Assembly (NCBI GenBank): GCA_009996615.1
Contig: JAACZU010000012.1
Coordinates: 1-64,000 of the forward strand
Length of the DNA: 64,000 nucleotides
DNA from: Rhodanobacteraceae bacterium
Lineage (GTDB): Bacteria; Pseudomonadota; Gammaproteobacteria; Xanthomonadales; Rhodanobacteraceae
Direction of reading: 5' to 3'
A program made the position numbers and the translations under genes. Below the pieces are notes generated by a model. It worked only from the letters and a program-made list of their open reading frames with translations. It was not told the origin of the DNA and ran no database searches. Shown one piece after another: positions 41,414 to 52,171 of the stretch (the stretch's first letter is position 1; each line of letters opens with the position of its first letter).

Positions 41414-42040
41414 TCAGGCGAGCAGGCGAACCCGGTCCGGCTCGCCGGCGAGGCGATGCATGCGGTCGACCACGGCATCGAGCACCGGCGCGGCCGCCGC
41501 GCCGCGGCGCGCGAAGACCTCGGCGAGGGCATGGTAGTAGCCGAGCGTGCCGTCGCGGCCGCCGGTGAAGCGCTCGAACACGGCGGCGCCGACGCGCGGG
41601 TCTTCCTGGTCCTGGACGATCGCGCGCGCGTTGTGCAGCTTGTCGCAGCACGACACCAGCAGGGTTTCATGGCGCACCTTCTCCAGGTGCGCGACGTAGA
41701 CGAGCTTGCGCTCGAGCCAGTGCCGGCGCCGGGCGTCCGGATCGGTGTGCCCGGCTTTGGCTTCTGCGGTGCCGTCGGTGCAGTCCTTCACGATGCCGGC
41801 GACGACATCGCCGAACTGCGCGTGGATCACCGCTTCATGCGCCGCGCCGCAATCCTCCAGCGTGTCGTGCAGCAGCCCGGCGATGGCCTGGTCCTCGCTG
41901 CCGCCGAACTCGATCACCAGGCTGGCCACGCCGAGCAGGTGGTAGATGTACGGAATGTTCGAGCCCTTGCGGACTTGCGCGGCATGCGCCACGCGCGCGT
42001 AGTCGACGGCCCTGGTGAAACGGTCGGTCAGTGCAGCCAT
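41414..42040 (-). CDS. HD-domain phosphohydrolase (SpoT/MESH1-like)
   Basis: A 208-residue stand-alone HD protein. The layout ARVAHAAQVRKGSNIPYIYHLLGVASL...GLLHDTLEDC (His58-Asp59) followed by CCDKLHNARAIVQD is that of the ppGpp hydrolase domain of RelA/SpoT and small MESH1-type enzymes. No synthetase or TGS domain is attached. It could hydrolyse (p)ppGpp or a related nucleotide; the substrate is inference. It lies directly upstream of the restriction island, on the same strand. Confidence 0.82.
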   Translation of the reverse strand: MAALTDRFTRAVDYARVAHAAQVRKGSNIPYIYHLLGVASLVIEFGGSEDQAIAGLLHDTLEDCGAAHEAVIHAQFGDVVAGIVKDCTDGTAEAKAGHTDPDARRRHWLERKLVYVAHLEKVRHETLLVSCCDKLHNARAIVQDQEDPRVGAAVFERFTGGRDGTLGYYHALAEVFARRGAAAAPVLDAVVDRMHRLAGEPDRVRLLA

Positions 42041-42131
42041 GCGTTTGCCTCCCCTGGATGGTCATTCCAATGCGATGTGGGCCGATGATGGCGCACGTGC
42101 GTCGCACGAAGCGAGATGACGGGCGTGCGCG

Positions 42132-42503
42132 TCACGCTCGCGGCGTTCGCCGCGGTCGCACGAGAAACCACAGCGCGAGCACGTAGGCAAACACCGCGAC
42201 ATAGCCGGCCGCGAACGCCCACAGCGGCAGCGGCCAGTAGATCAGGCGGTTGACCCAGCCGGCGATCAGCGGTTGCGCGTGCGCGATGTCGGACAGCTCG
42301 TCCTGCCAGAGCGTCAGGAAGCACACGCGCCCGAGCAGCGCCTGCGCAGCGACAAGGGCGAGGCTGACGAGGTGCGCCAGCCGCCAGCGGAAGCCGCGCA
42401 CCCAGCGCCATCCGCACCAGGCGCCGAGCGGGATCAGCACGCAGCCGGCGACGTTGAACGCGATGATCGCCAGGTGCAGCGCGAGCACGAGCGAAGCGGT
42501 CAT
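42132..42503 (-). CDS. DUF2784 family membrane protein
   Basis: A 123-residue protein with about four hydrophobic helices: ASLVLALHLAIIAFNVAGCVLIPLGAW, LAHLVSLALVAAQALLGRVCFLTLWQ, INRLIYWPLPLWAFAAGYVAVF and FAYVLALWFLV. The motif CFLTLWQDELSD and the general layout match DUF2784. The ATG at 42503 (MTASLVLAL) is preferred over a TTG 8 codons upstream. Function is unknown. It follows the hydrolase gene by 20 bases and may share its transcript. Confidence 0.75.
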   Translation of the reverse strand: MTASLVLALHLAIIAFNVAGCVLIPLGAWCGWRWVRGFRWRLAHLVSLALVAAQALLGRVCFLTLWQDELSDIAHAQPLIAGWVNRLIYWPLPLWAFAAGYVAVFAYVLALWFLVRPRRTPRA

Positions 42504-42523
42504 GCGCCATCCATCGTCAACGC

Positions 42524-43204
<681 letters not shown>

Positions 43205-43219
43205 GGCTGCATCATCGAT

Positions 43220-43440
43220 CGGGCGAAAACGATTCGTCGTCCCGGCGAACGCCGGGACCCAGCGCCTCGGAGGGTCGGTTTTCGCAACGAGGGGCGTGCG
43301 ATGGCAACACCATCCCCACCCAACCCTCCCCTTGAAGGGGAGGGCTGAAAAGCGCTCGGTTGCCAGCGAACTTGTTTCGTAGACACCCTATCTAGCCCCG
43401 TTCGAGACACTGGGTTCCGGCGTTCGCCGGAACGACGGGA
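43220..43440. repeat. Three dispersed repeats upstream of the hydrolase gene
   Basis: About 43229-43261 holds GTCCCGGCGAACGCCGGGAC. About 43314-43348 holds CCCACCCAACCCTCCCCTTG and AAGGGGAGGG. About 43409-43435 holds GGTTCCGGCGTTCGCCGGAA. The two outer copies are of one family in opposite orientation around the middle one. No gene is seen in 43205-43450. Confidence 0.65.
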
Positions 43441-43450
43441 TTGGGCACGT

Positions 43451-44173
43451 TCAAGCTCCTTCTCGAGTGGTCGTTGACGACCGCAGCAACGCCTGCGCAT
43501 ACGCCGGCGCGGTCGGTTCGTGCATGAAGTAGACGTAGACGTCGCTCCAGGCGGTCGCCGCGAGCCGCGCGGCCCAGCGCGCAAGATCGTCGTCCGAATA
43601 CTGCTCAAGCCGCAGGCGCACGTAGCCCCACGGCGCGGTCTCGACCAGCGGCGGTGGTGCGTCGTCCTCGCGCTCGGACAGGCACAGCGCGGCGCCGGCC
43701 TGCTTCAACAGCGCGTACACCGCGTCGTCGAGCCAGCTGGCGTGGCGGAACTCGAACGCGGCGCGGTGATCGGGCGGCAGCAGGCGCAGGAAGTCGGCCA
43801 GGCGTGGCAGATCCTTGCGCAGGAGCGGCGGCAGCTGGAACAGCACCGGGCCGCGCTGGTCGCCGAGCGCCTCCAGCGTGCGGTAGAGCCGGGCGAGCGG
43901 ATCGGCGGCGGTCTCGGCCTGCAGGCGCGCCTCGTGCGTGATGCGCCGCGGCGCCTTGATCGCGAAACGGAATGCGGCCGGCGTCGCGGCGGCCCAGTGC
44001 TCGAGCACCGATGCCTTCGGCATGCGGTAGAAGGTATTGTTGATCTCGACCGTGGGCAGGCGCTGCGCGTACCAGGCCAGCATCGCATCCGGCTTGATCC
44101 TGTCGGGGTAGAAGGCGCCCTGCCACTCCTTGTAGGAATAGCCGCTCGCGCCGGCCCACAATCGCGCTGTCAT
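43451..44173 (-). CDS. DUF72 domain protein (YecE-like)
   Basis: A 240-residue TIM-barrel-like protein of the DUF72/YecE family. Characteristic stretches are LWAGASGYSYKEWQGAFYP at the start, VEINNTFYRMP, FAIKAPRRITHEARL, VLFQLPPLLRKDL, AFEFRHASWLD and VYVYFMHEP near the end. Biochemical function is unknown. The ATG at 44173 is fixed by the conserved start. It is divergent from ligD with only 28 bases between start codons, so both promoters must overlap the opposite gene. Confidence 0.88.
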   Translation of the reverse strand: MTARLWAGASGYSYKEWQGAFYPDRIKPDAMLAWYAQRLPTVEINNTFYRMPKASVLEHWAAATPAAFRFAIKAPRRITHEARLQAETAADPLARLYRTLEALGDQRGPVLFQLPPLLRKDLPRLADFLRLLPPDHRAAFEFRHASWLDDAVYALLKQAGAALCLSEREDDAPPPLVETAPWGYVRLRLEQYSDDDLARWAARLAATAWSDVYVYFMHEPTAPAYAQALLRSSTTTREGA

Positions 44174-44201
44174 GGCTCTTCCTCGGCGAGGTGAGTACGA
44201 C

Positions 44202-46922
44202 ATGGCAAAGCTCGGCGAATATTCGGCCAAGCGCCGTTTCGACGCCACTCCGGAACCGCCGGCCACGGTGCCCGATGCCAGCGCGGGGCCGCTGCTGTTC
44301 GTCGTGCAGCAGCACGCGGCGCGTCAGTTGCACTACGACTTCCGCCTCGAGTGCGATGGCGTGCTGAAGTCGTGGGCGGTGCCGAAGGGGCCGTCGCTCG
44401 ATCCGGCCGACAAGCGCCTGGCGGTGCAGGTCGAGGATCATCCCTACGACTACGCCTCGTTCGAGGGCGTGATCCCGCCCGGCCAGTACGGCGCCGGCGA
44501 GGTCATCGTGTGGGACTGTGGCGTCTACAGCCCGGACGAAGGCGGCACCGCATTCCACGACCGCGTCGAGGCCGAGCGGCGCGTGCGCGAAGGGCTCGCG
44601 GCCGGCAAGCTGGCCTTCCAGTTGCGCGGCGAAAAACTGAAGGGTTCGTTTGCGCTGGTGCGCACGCGCACGCCGAAGCAGTGGCTGCTGATCAAGCACC
44701 GCGACCGCTTCGCGACCACGCTCGACGTGACCGGACAGGACCGTTCGGTGCTGTCCGGCCTCACGCTGGACGAGATCCGGGCCACGCCGGTGCGACGCCT
44801 GCCGACGACGCAGCTGGTGCCAAGTGGCGCGCTCGCGCCAATGCCGACGCGGCTCACACCGATGCTGGCCGAATCGCGCGACGCGGCGTTCGACGATCCG
44901 GACTGGCTGTGGGAGCCCAAGCTCGACGGCTACCGCGTGCTCGCCTTCGTCGACGCGCACGACGTGCGACTGCGCTCGCGCCGCGGCCTGGAGCTGGCCG
45001 GCATGCTGCCCCGGCTGGCCGACGAACTGCGCCAGCAGGCCACGCACGGCATGATCCTCGACGGCGAGATCGTCGCGTTCGCCGCAGCCGGCAAGCCCTC
45101 GTTCAACGCGCTGCAGAACCGCATGCAGCTCAAGACCGGGCGCGAGATCGCGCTGGCCGACCGCGCCTCGCCGACGTTGTTCTTCGCGTTCGACCTGCTG
45201 TATTTCGAAGGCATCGACCTGCGCGCAGCGCCGTATCGCGATCGCCGCCGCTATCTGGCGCAATGCCTGCTGCCGTCGCCGTCGATCCAGCTCGTGCACG
45301 CGAGCGCGGACGGCGTGGCGATGCAGCAGGCCGCGCTCGCGAGCGGCTTCGAGGGCGTGGTCGGCAAGCGCGCCGACAGCCGCTACCTCGCCGGCCGGCG
45401 CTCGGCGGCGTGGCTGAAGGTCAAGCCGACGCGCAGCGCGGAGTTCGTGATCGGCGGCTACACGAAGGGCCAGGGCGCACGCGCGCCGCTCGGCGCGCTG
45501 CTGGTCGGCTACCGCGAGCACGACCGGCTGGTGTATGCCTCGCACGTCGGCACCGGCTTCGACGAGCGCATGCTGGTGCAGCTCAAGGCGCGCCTGGAAC
45601 CGCTGCAGACACGCCGCTGCCCATTCGCCGAGAAGCCCGCGGTCAACGCGCCGGTGACGTGGGTGAAGCCGCAGCTGGTCGCGGAAGTCGGCTACCAGAG
45701 CTGGACCGAGGACGGTTCGCTGCGCGCGCCGGTGTTCCTGCGCCTGCGCGACGACGTCGATCCGAAGACGGTTCGACGAATGCACGATCCCGCTTCCGCC
45801 CTTTCGGGGGAAGGAGAACAGCGCGCGCGTCTCGACCCGATCGACGCGGAAGCTCCCATCGCCGACATCCTCGCCCAGCTCGACAATCCCAAGGACACCT
45901 TCCCGCTCGCCGTCGGCGCCGAGCGCATCCGCCTGACCCACCTCGACCGCGTGTACTGGCCGGCGGACGAAGCGCTGAAGCAGCCGGCGCTGACCAAGCG
46001 CGACCTGCTGCGCTACCTCGCGCAGGTCTCGCCGCTGATGCTGCCGCACCTCGCCGACCGGCCGCTGACGATGATCCGCATGCCGGACGGCATCACCGGA
46101 CAGCGCTTCTTCCAGAAACACTGGACGCAGGCCCGCCCCGCGTTCACCGAGACCGTCACGGTGTTTTCCGAGCACAAGGACGAGGAGCACGAGTACCTCG
46201 TCTGCAACAACCTGCCGACGCTGCTGTGGCTGGCGCAGTCGGGCACGCTCGAGTTCCACGTCTGGCATTCGCGCACGCGGCCGGGACCGGATGCGGTGTC
46301 TCAATCGACCGACTTCGCCAGTTCGCTCGAAGCGCTGGAAGCCTCGGTGCTGAACTACCCCGACTACGTCGTGTTCGACCTCGACCCTTACATCTACGCC
46401 GGCACCGAGGCGAAGGGCGCCGAGCCGGCACCAAGCACGGCCGGCTTCGAGAAGGGCAAGGAGGTCGCGTTCCACCTGCGCGATCTGCTGCGCGAGATGG
46501 CGCTCGAGGCGATCGTGAAGACCTCCGGCAAGACCGGCCTGCACGTGTTCGTGCCGATCCGGCGCACGCTCGACTTCGACGCGGCGCGGCACGTGTGCGA
46601 GCAGGTCAGCCGCCACCTGCTGCGCCATTATCCGAAGGACATCACGATGGAATGGAGCGTCGAGAAGCGCACCGGCAAGATCTTCATGGACCACAACATG
46701 AACGTGCGCGGCAAGACCTTGAACGTCGCCTATTCGCCGCGCGGCCTGGCCGGCGCGCCGGTGTCGATGCCGCTCGACTGGGGGGAGTTGGAGAGCGCCC
46801 ATCCGCTCGACTTCCGCCTCACGAATGTGCTACCACGGCTGTCCCGGACGGGCGATCGCTGGAGCGACGCCCTCACACGCAAGCAGGACCTGATGCGCGC
46901 CCTGAGCGGCGGCCAGGCCTGA
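44202..46922 (+). CDS. ligD: DNA ligase D (phosphoesterase-ligase-polymerase)
   Basis: A 906-residue three-domain enzyme of bacterial non-homologous end joining. Domain order is 3'-phosphoesterase (about 1-170, with RQLHYDFRLE and AVPKGPSLDP), ATP-dependent ligase (about 210-530, nucleotidylated Lys240 in EPKLDGYRVL, and EGVVGKR), and primase-polymerase (about 600-906, with YVVFDLDPYI and SGKTGLHVFVPI). This is the same order as Pseudomonas LigD. The ATG at 44202 has GAGGTGAG upstream. ku follows after 19 bases. Confidence 0.96.
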   Translation: MAKLGEYSAKRRFDATPEPPATVPDASAGPLLFVVQQHAARQLHYDFRLECDGVLKSWAVPKGPSLDPADKRLAVQVEDHPYDYASFEGVIPPGQYGAGEVIVWDCGVYSPDEGGTAFHDRVEAERRVREGLAAGKLAFQLRGEKLKGSFALVRTRTPKQWLLIKHRDRFATTLDVTGQDRSVLSGLTLDEIRATPVRRLPTTQLVPSGALAPMPTRLTPMLAESRDAAFDDPDWLWEPKLDGYRVLAFVDAHDVRLRSRRGLELAGMLPRLADELRQQATHGMILDGEIVAFAAAGKPSFNALQNRMQLKTGREIALADRASPTLFFAFDLLYFEGIDLRAAPYRDRRRYLAQCLLPSPSIQLVHASADGVAMQQAALASGFEGVVGKRADSRYLAGRRSAAWLKVKPTRSAEFVIGGYTKGQGARAPLGALLVGYREHDRLVYASHVGTGFDERMLVQLKARLEPLQTRRCPFAEKPAVNAPVTWVKPQLVAEVGYQSWTEDGSLRAPVFLRLRDDVDPKTVRRMHDPASALSGEGEQRARLDPIDAEAPIADILAQLDNPKDTFPLAVGAERIRLTHLDRVYWPADEALKQPALTKRDLLRYLAQVSPLMLPHLADRPLTMIRMPDGITGQRFFQKHWTQARPAFTETVTVFSEHKDEEHEYLVCNNLPTLLWLAQSGTLEFHVWHSRTRPGPDAVSQSTDFASSLEALEASVLNYPDYVVFDLDPYIYAGTEAKGAEPAPSTAGFEKGKEVAFHLRDLLREMALEAIVKTSGKTGLHVFVPIRRTLDFDAARHVCEQVSRHLLRHYPKDITMEWSVEKRTGKIFMDHNMNVRGKTLNVAYSPRGLAGAPVSMPLDWGELESAHPLDFRLTNVLPRLSRTGDRWSDALTRKQDLMRALSGGQA

Positions 46923-46941
46923 ACCGACGTCGGAGGCCGCC

Positions 46942-47826
46942 ATGGCCGTGCGTTCGATTGCGTCGCTGACCGTTTCCTTCGGCCTGGTCGCGATTCCGGT
47001 CAAGCTCTACTCGGCCACCGAACCGCATCACGGCATCTCGTTCAACCTGCTGCACAAGGGCTGTGGCTCGCGCCTGAAGCAGCAGTATGTCTGCGCGCTG
47101 GACGGCGTGCCGGTGCCGCGCGAGGAGATGGTCAAGGGCTACGAGTTCGCCAAGGACCAGTACGTCGAGTTCTCGCCCGACGAGCTGAAGGCGCTGGAGG
47201 AAGTCGGCACGCACGCGGCCGAGATCACCGAGTTCGTGCCGATCGCGGCGGTCGACCCGGTCTATTTCGACAAGGCGTACTACCTCGCGCCGGACAAGGG
47301 CGGCGCCAAGCCGTTCGCGTTGTTCGCCAAGGCGCTGCGCGCCTCGAAGCGCTGCGCGATCGGGCGCTGGGCCACGCGCGGCAAGCAGTACATCGTGATG
47401 ATCCGGCCGGTGGAGGACGGGCTGGTCATGCAGCAACTGCTCTACGCGAACGAAGTGCGCCCGATCAGCGAACTCGACATCCCGCCGACCGAGGTCAAGG
47501 AGGCCGAACTCAAGCTAGCCCAGCAGCTGATCGAGCAGCAGGGCGCGAGCACGTTCGACCCGCGCGCGTTCAAGGACGAGGTCAGCGAGCGCATCGAGGC
47601 GGCCGTGCAGGCGAAGGTGGAAGGCCACCAGATCACGCTGGCCGAGGAGCCGACCGGCGGCGCGCAGGTCATCGACCTGATGGCGGCACTGCGCGCCAGC
47701 CTGGAGAAGAAGGGCGTCGCCGCCGCGAAAACCGGGCAGAAGCCGGCGCGCAAGCCGGCCAAGCAGGCCGTGCCGGCCGAGGAGGCCGAACCGGCCAAGC
47801 GCAAGGGGGCACGGCGCGCGAAGTAG
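46942..47826 (+). CDS. ku: Ku protein, NHEJ DNA-end binding
   Basis: A 294-residue homodimeric end-binding protein that recruits LigD. The Ku core covers about 1-240: RSIASLTVSFGLVAIPVKLYSATE, HGISFNLLHKGCGSRLKQQY, PVYFDKAYYLAPDKGG and RWATRGKQYIVMIRP. A lysine/alanine-rich C-terminal tail (KPARKPAKQAVPAEE...KRKGARRAK) is typical of bacterial Ku and binds DNA. GGAGG lies just before the ATG. It forms a two-gene unit with ligD. Confidence 0.97.
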   Translation: MAVRSIASLTVSFGLVAIPVKLYSATEPHHGISFNLLHKGCGSRLKQQYVCALDGVPVPREEMVKGYEFAKDQYVEFSPDELKALEEVGTHAAEITEFVPIAAVDPVYFDKAYYLAPDKGGAKPFALFAKALRASKRCAIGRWATRGKQYIVMIRPVEDGLVMQQLLYANEVRPISELDIPPTEVKEAELKLAQQLIEQQGASTFDPRAFKDEVSERIEAAVQAKVEGHQITLAEEPTGGAQVIDLMAALRASLEKKGVAAAKTGQKPARKPAKQAVPAEEAEPAKRKGARRAK

Positions 47827-47844
47827 GATGATGCGGCCAGCCTT

Positions 47845-47878
47845 CGACGTCATGCCCGCGAATGCGGGCATCCATTGA
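47845..47878. repeat. Dispersed palindrome after ku
   Basis: CATGCCCGCGAATGCGGGCA is a copy of the GTCCCGGCGAACGCCGGGAC family. It lies in the 77-base gap before the MerR-TPR gene. Confidence 0.5.
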
Positions 47879-47903
47879 ACGCAGGGATCCTCGGGCGCCA
47901 TCG

Positions 47904-48713
47904 ATGCACTCGTACGGCGTGCGCGAAGTCGAAAAGCTGATCGGCCTGCCGCGCAGCACGATCCGCGCGCTGATCGCGGCCGGCTTCGTCACGCCGGCGC
48001 GCGGCGCGCGCAATGCGTGGCGGTTCTCGTTCCAGGACCTGATCGTGCTGCGCACCGCGCAGGCGCTCGCCGCCGCGAACATCCCGCAGCGGCGCATCGC
48101 GCGCGCGCTGAAGCACCTGCGCGGCCGCCTGCCCGAGACGATGCCCTTGTCGGGCCTCGCCATCGACGCACACGCCGACCAGGTCGTCGTGCGCGAAGGC
48201 GGCCGCCGCTGGCACGCCGAGACCGGACAGTACCTGCTCGCGTTCGAGGGCGATCCGGCCAGCGGCTCGCTGCGCGTGATCGACACCGGCCCCGCATCGC
48301 CGACGCAGGACGATGCACATGCGCACGGCGTGGCGCTCGAACGCAGCGACCGCGCCGCCGCCGTGCGCGCCTACCAGCGCGCGATCGCGGCCGATCCCGC
48401 GCGCATCGACGCGCGCGTCAACCTCGGCCGCCTGCTGCACGAACTCGGCCGCCTCGATGAGGCGGTGCGTACCTACCGCGGCGCGATCGCGGCCGGCGCC
48501 GCGGATGCCCTGCTCCACTACAACCTCGGCGTGCTGCTCGACGACATGGACCGCAAGGCCGAAGCGAAGCAGGCCTACGAAGCCGCGCTGCGCCAGGACC
48601 CGCAGATGGCCGACGCGCACTACAACCTCGCGCTGCTGTGCGAGGAACTGGACCAGCCGCGCGAGGCGATCCGGCACATGGCGCAGTACCGGCGGCTGAT
48701 ACAGCGGAAGTAG
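47904..48713 (+). CDS. MerR-like HTH protein with TPR repeats
   Basis: A 269-residue protein. Residues 1-70 are a MerR-type DNA-binding domain (YGVREVEKLIGLPRSTIRALIAAGFVTPARG...FQDLIVLRTAQALAAANIP). A linker to about 145 follows, then at least three TPR units to the end: ALERSDRAAAVRAYQRAIAADPARI, ARVNLGRLLHELGRLDEAVRTYRGAI and LHYNLGVLLDDMDRKAEAKQAYEAAL. It follows ku on the same strand by 77 bases. A fusion of HTH and TPR suggests a regulator controlled by protein binding. Its link to end joining is inference from location only. Confidence 0.8.
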   Translation: MHSYGVREVEKLIGLPRSTIRALIAAGFVTPARGARNAWRFSFQDLIVLRTAQALAAANIPQRRIARALKHLRGRLPETMPLSGLAIDAHADQVVVREGGRRWHAETGQYLLAFEGDPASGSLRVIDTGPASPTQDDAHAHGVALERSDRAAAVRAYQRAIAADPARIDARVNLGRLLHELGRLDEAVRTYRGAIAAGAADALLHYNLGVLLDDMDRKAEAKQAYEAALRQDPQMADAHYNLALLCEELDQPREAIRHMAQYRRLIQRK

Positions 48714-48719
48714 AAGGCC

Positions 48720-48860
48720 GGGCTGGACGGCATCCGGCTGAAGCCGCCCTGTTTCATCGTCGGTGTCCTGCGGCGAAGCGGCGAATCCGAGCCGCTTGTG
48801 CGGGCGCGACCGCGACGCCTCGTCGCGGCTACGCCGCTCCTGCAGGCGAGCGCAATGCGC
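48720..48860. repeat. Dispersed repeat remnants before the toxin-antitoxin pair
   Basis: GCATCCGGCTGAAGCCGCCC (about 48730) and GTCGCGGCTACGCCGCTCCT (about 48823) are diverged arms of the GCATCGCGGCTGAAGCCGC family. No gene is seen in 48714-48927. Confidence 0.5.
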
Positions 48861-48868
48861 TGCCTTGC

Positions 48869-48907
48869 TTGCAATCAATACGGACCCGTCGTATAACAAA
48901 CGTTATA
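48869..48907 (+). promoter_or_regulatory. Promoter and operator of the AbrB/Doc pair
   Basis: TTGCAA (48869-48874), a 17-base spacer and TATAAC (48892-48897) make a good sigma-70 promoter 30 bases before the antitoxin start. The -10 is one arm of the inverted repeat TATAAC-AAAC-GTTATA (48892-48907), well placed for repression by the antitoxin. Confidence 0.7.
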
Positions 48908-48927
48908 ACCAAGCCGGATCATTCCCA

Positions 48928-49149
48928 ATGAAACTCAAGATCACCACCATCGGCAATTCCGCCGGCGTCATCCTGCCCAAGGAACTGCTGGCCCGCCTGC
49001 GGCTGGAAAAGGGCGACGAGCTGTACGCGCTGGAGACGCCCGACGGCATCAAGCTGACCGTGTTCGACCCCGAACTGGCCGCGCAGATGGAAGTCGCTGA
49101 GCGTGTCATGCGCGAACGTCGCACGCTGCTGCACAAACTGGCGCAGTAG
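48928..49149 (+). CDS. AbrB/SpoVT-type antitoxin
   Basis: A 73-residue swapped-hairpin DNA-binding protein: MKLKITTIGNSAGVILPKELLARLRLEKGDELYALETPDGIKLTVFDPE, the standard MazE/AbrB fold, with a short helical tail (AERVMRERRTLLHKLAQ) for toxin binding. The ATG at 48928 follows the promoter at the expected distance; the longer frame upstream runs through repeats. The stop is 12 bases before the Doc toxin start. It is expected to repress its own promoter. Confidence 0.9.
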   Translation: MKLKITTIGNSAGVILPKELLARLRLEKGDELYALETPDGIKLTVFDPELAAQMEVAERVMRERRTLLHKLAQ

Positions 49150-49161
49150 CGGAGCCAGGCC

Positions 49162-49587
49162 ATGATCATCTGGGTTGGCAAGGCCCTCGCGCTGGCCGTG
49201 CACGACCGCCAGTTGGCCGAGCACGGCGGCAGCGTCGGCGTGCGCGACGAGAGCCTGCTCGACTCTGCCCTCGCCCGCCCGCTGCAATTGGATGCCTATG
49301 GCGAGCCGCCGCCCGACCTGGCCGATCTGGCGGCCAGCCTCGCGTTCGGCCTCGCCCGCAACCATCCGTTCGTCGACGGCAACAAGCGCACCGCTGCCGT
49401 GCTCTGCGAAACCTTCATCGTGCTCAACGGCGCGCACCTTGCCGCCGACGATCTCGAGCTGTATCCGATCTACCTCGGCCTCGCCGAAGGCAGCCTGAGC
49501 GAAGCCGACTTCGCGGCGTGGCTGCGCACGCGCATCCGGCCGGAAGCCGGTCAGGTCCACGAGCAACGTGCGCGCTACCCGCGCTGA
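49162..49587 (+). CDS. doc: Doc-family toxin (Fic fold)
   Basis: A 141-residue Fic/Doc protein. The active-site loop is HPFVDGNKRTA (His68 to Arg76). Doc toxins phosphorylate EF-Tu and stop translation, and the motif here is intact. The N-terminus (AVHDRQLAEHGGSVGVRDESLLDSALARP) is typical of the Doc subgroup. It is paired with an AbrB-type antitoxin and ends at a bidirectional terminator. Confidence 0.92.
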   Translation: MIIWVGKALALAVHDRQLAEHGGSVGVRDESLLDSALARPLQLDAYGEPPPDLADLAASLAFGLARNHPFVDGNKRTAAVLCETFIVLNGAHLAADDLELYPIYLGLAEGSLSEADFAAWLRTRIRPEAGQVHEQRARYPR

Positions 49588-49610
49588 CGTACCCCACAAG
49601 CATCTCCATA

Positions 49611-49645
49611 AACAGCAAGGCCCCGCAGTGCGGGGCCTTGCTGTT
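49611..49645. terminator. Bidirectional terminator between doc and purA
   Basis: AACAGCAAGGCCCCGC and GCGGGGCCTTGCTGTT pair around a 3-4 base loop at the meeting point of two convergent genes. The ends are moderately T-rich on both strands. Confidence 0.8.
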
Positions 49646-49669
49646 TGGCGCCTTGACCAACCGCTCGGA

Positions 49670-51120
<1,451 letters not shown>

Positions 51121-51306
51121 TCACCGCACCACCTGCAACAGCACCAGCCCGACCGCGATCATGCCGGCGCCGATCATGCGCAGCGCGCGCGGCTCGATCT
51201 GCTGCAGCTGCTCGGCCATGCGCTTCCACGCCTGCGGCGAGGCGAACAGCAGCAGGCCCTCGAGCACGAGCACCAGGCACAACGCCGCGGCCAGCTCGCT
51301 TTTCAC
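51121..51306 (-). CDS. DUF2065 small membrane protein
   Basis: A 61-residue protein with two transmembrane helices: LAAALCLVLVLEGLLLFASP and RMIGAGMIAVGLVLLQVV. The central AWKRMAEQLQQIEPRALR matches the DUF2065/YjeT family, which is found between hflC and purA in many gammaproteobacteria, as here. The gene starts 4 bases after the hflC stop. Function is unknown. Confidence 0.85.
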   Translation of the reverse strand: MKSELAAALCLVLVLEGLLLFASPQAWKRMAEQLQQIEPRALRMIGAGMIAVGLVLLQVVR

Positions 51307-51310
51307 GCGC

Positions 51311-52171
51311 CTACTTGCTCTCCTGCAGGTAGCGCAGGAATTCGGACTTCGGATCGAGCACGAGCGTGCCGTTCGGCGTCGCGAACGCTTCGCGGTAGGC
51401 CTCCAGGCTACGGTAGAAGCCGTAGAACTCGGGGTTGCGGCCGTACGCCGCGGCGTAGGTCTGCGCGGCCTGCGCGTCGCCCTCGCCGCGCGTCTTCTCG
51501 GCGTCTCGGTAGGCCTCGGCGGCGATGACCTGCACCTGGCGGTCGGCGTCGGCGCGGATCGTCTTGGACGCCTCGGCGCCTTCCGCGCGCAGCTGGCTGG
51601 CGACCTTCTTTCGCTCCGAGCGCATGCGCTCGTAGACCGAGCCGATCACGGTGCCGTCCTCGGGCAGGTCGATGCGCTTGATGCGCAGGTCGACCACCTC
51701 GATGCCCAGGCCCTGGGTGGCGCGGTTGGCTTCCGTGAGCAGGTGCTGGGTCACGTCGGCGCGGCCGCCGGCCACCAGTTCCTGCAACGTGCGCGTGTTG
51801 ACCGCGGTGCGCAGGCCCTCCTTGACGATCGGGCCGATGCGCTGCTGCGCGCGGTTCTCGTCGCCGGCGACGGTGACGTAGAACTTGCCCGCATCGACGA
51901 TCTTCCACTTCACGAAGAAGTCGATGTTGACGTCCTTCTTCTCCGAAGTCAGGTAGCGTTCCGGTGCCGAGTCCAGCGTCAGCACGCGCTTGTCGAAGCG
52001 CTGCACCTGCTGCATCAGCGGGATCTTGAAGTGCAGGCCCGGCTCGAAGCCGGTGCGCACGATGCGGCCGAACTGCAGCAGGATCGCGGTCTGGCCTTCA
52101 TTGACGACGAACACGGAATTGCCGGCGATCAGCAGCGCGACCAGCACCACGACGAGCGAAACGGTGCGCAT
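51311..52171 (-). CDS. hflC: FtsH modulator HflC
   Basis: A 286-residue SPFH-domain membrane protein that, with HflK, forms a cage around the FtsH protease and restrains it. It opens with a membrane anchor (VSLVVVLVALLIAGNSVFVVNEG), followed by the SPFH domain (TAILLQFGRIVRTGFEPGLHFKIPLMQQVQRFDKRVLTLDSAPERYLTSEKKDVNIDFFVKWKI). A helical segment with EASKTIRADADRQVQVIAAEAYRDAEKTRGEGDAQA comes next. Its first base is the last base of the hflK stop codon. Confidence 0.95.
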   Translation of the reverse strand: MRTVSLVVVLVALLIAGNSVFVVNEGQTAILLQFGRIVRTGFEPGLHFKIPLMQQVQRFDKRVLTLDSAPERYLTSEKKDVNIDFFVKWKIVDAGKFYVTVAGDENRAQQRIGPIVKEGLRTAVNTRTLQELVAGGRADVTQHLLTEANRATQGLGIEVVDLRIKRIDLPEDGTVIGSVYERMRSERKKVASQLRAEGAEASKTIRADADRQVQVIAAEAYRDAEKTRGEGDAQAAQTYAAAYGRNPEFYGFYRSLEAYREAFATPNGTLVLDPKSEFLRYLQESK

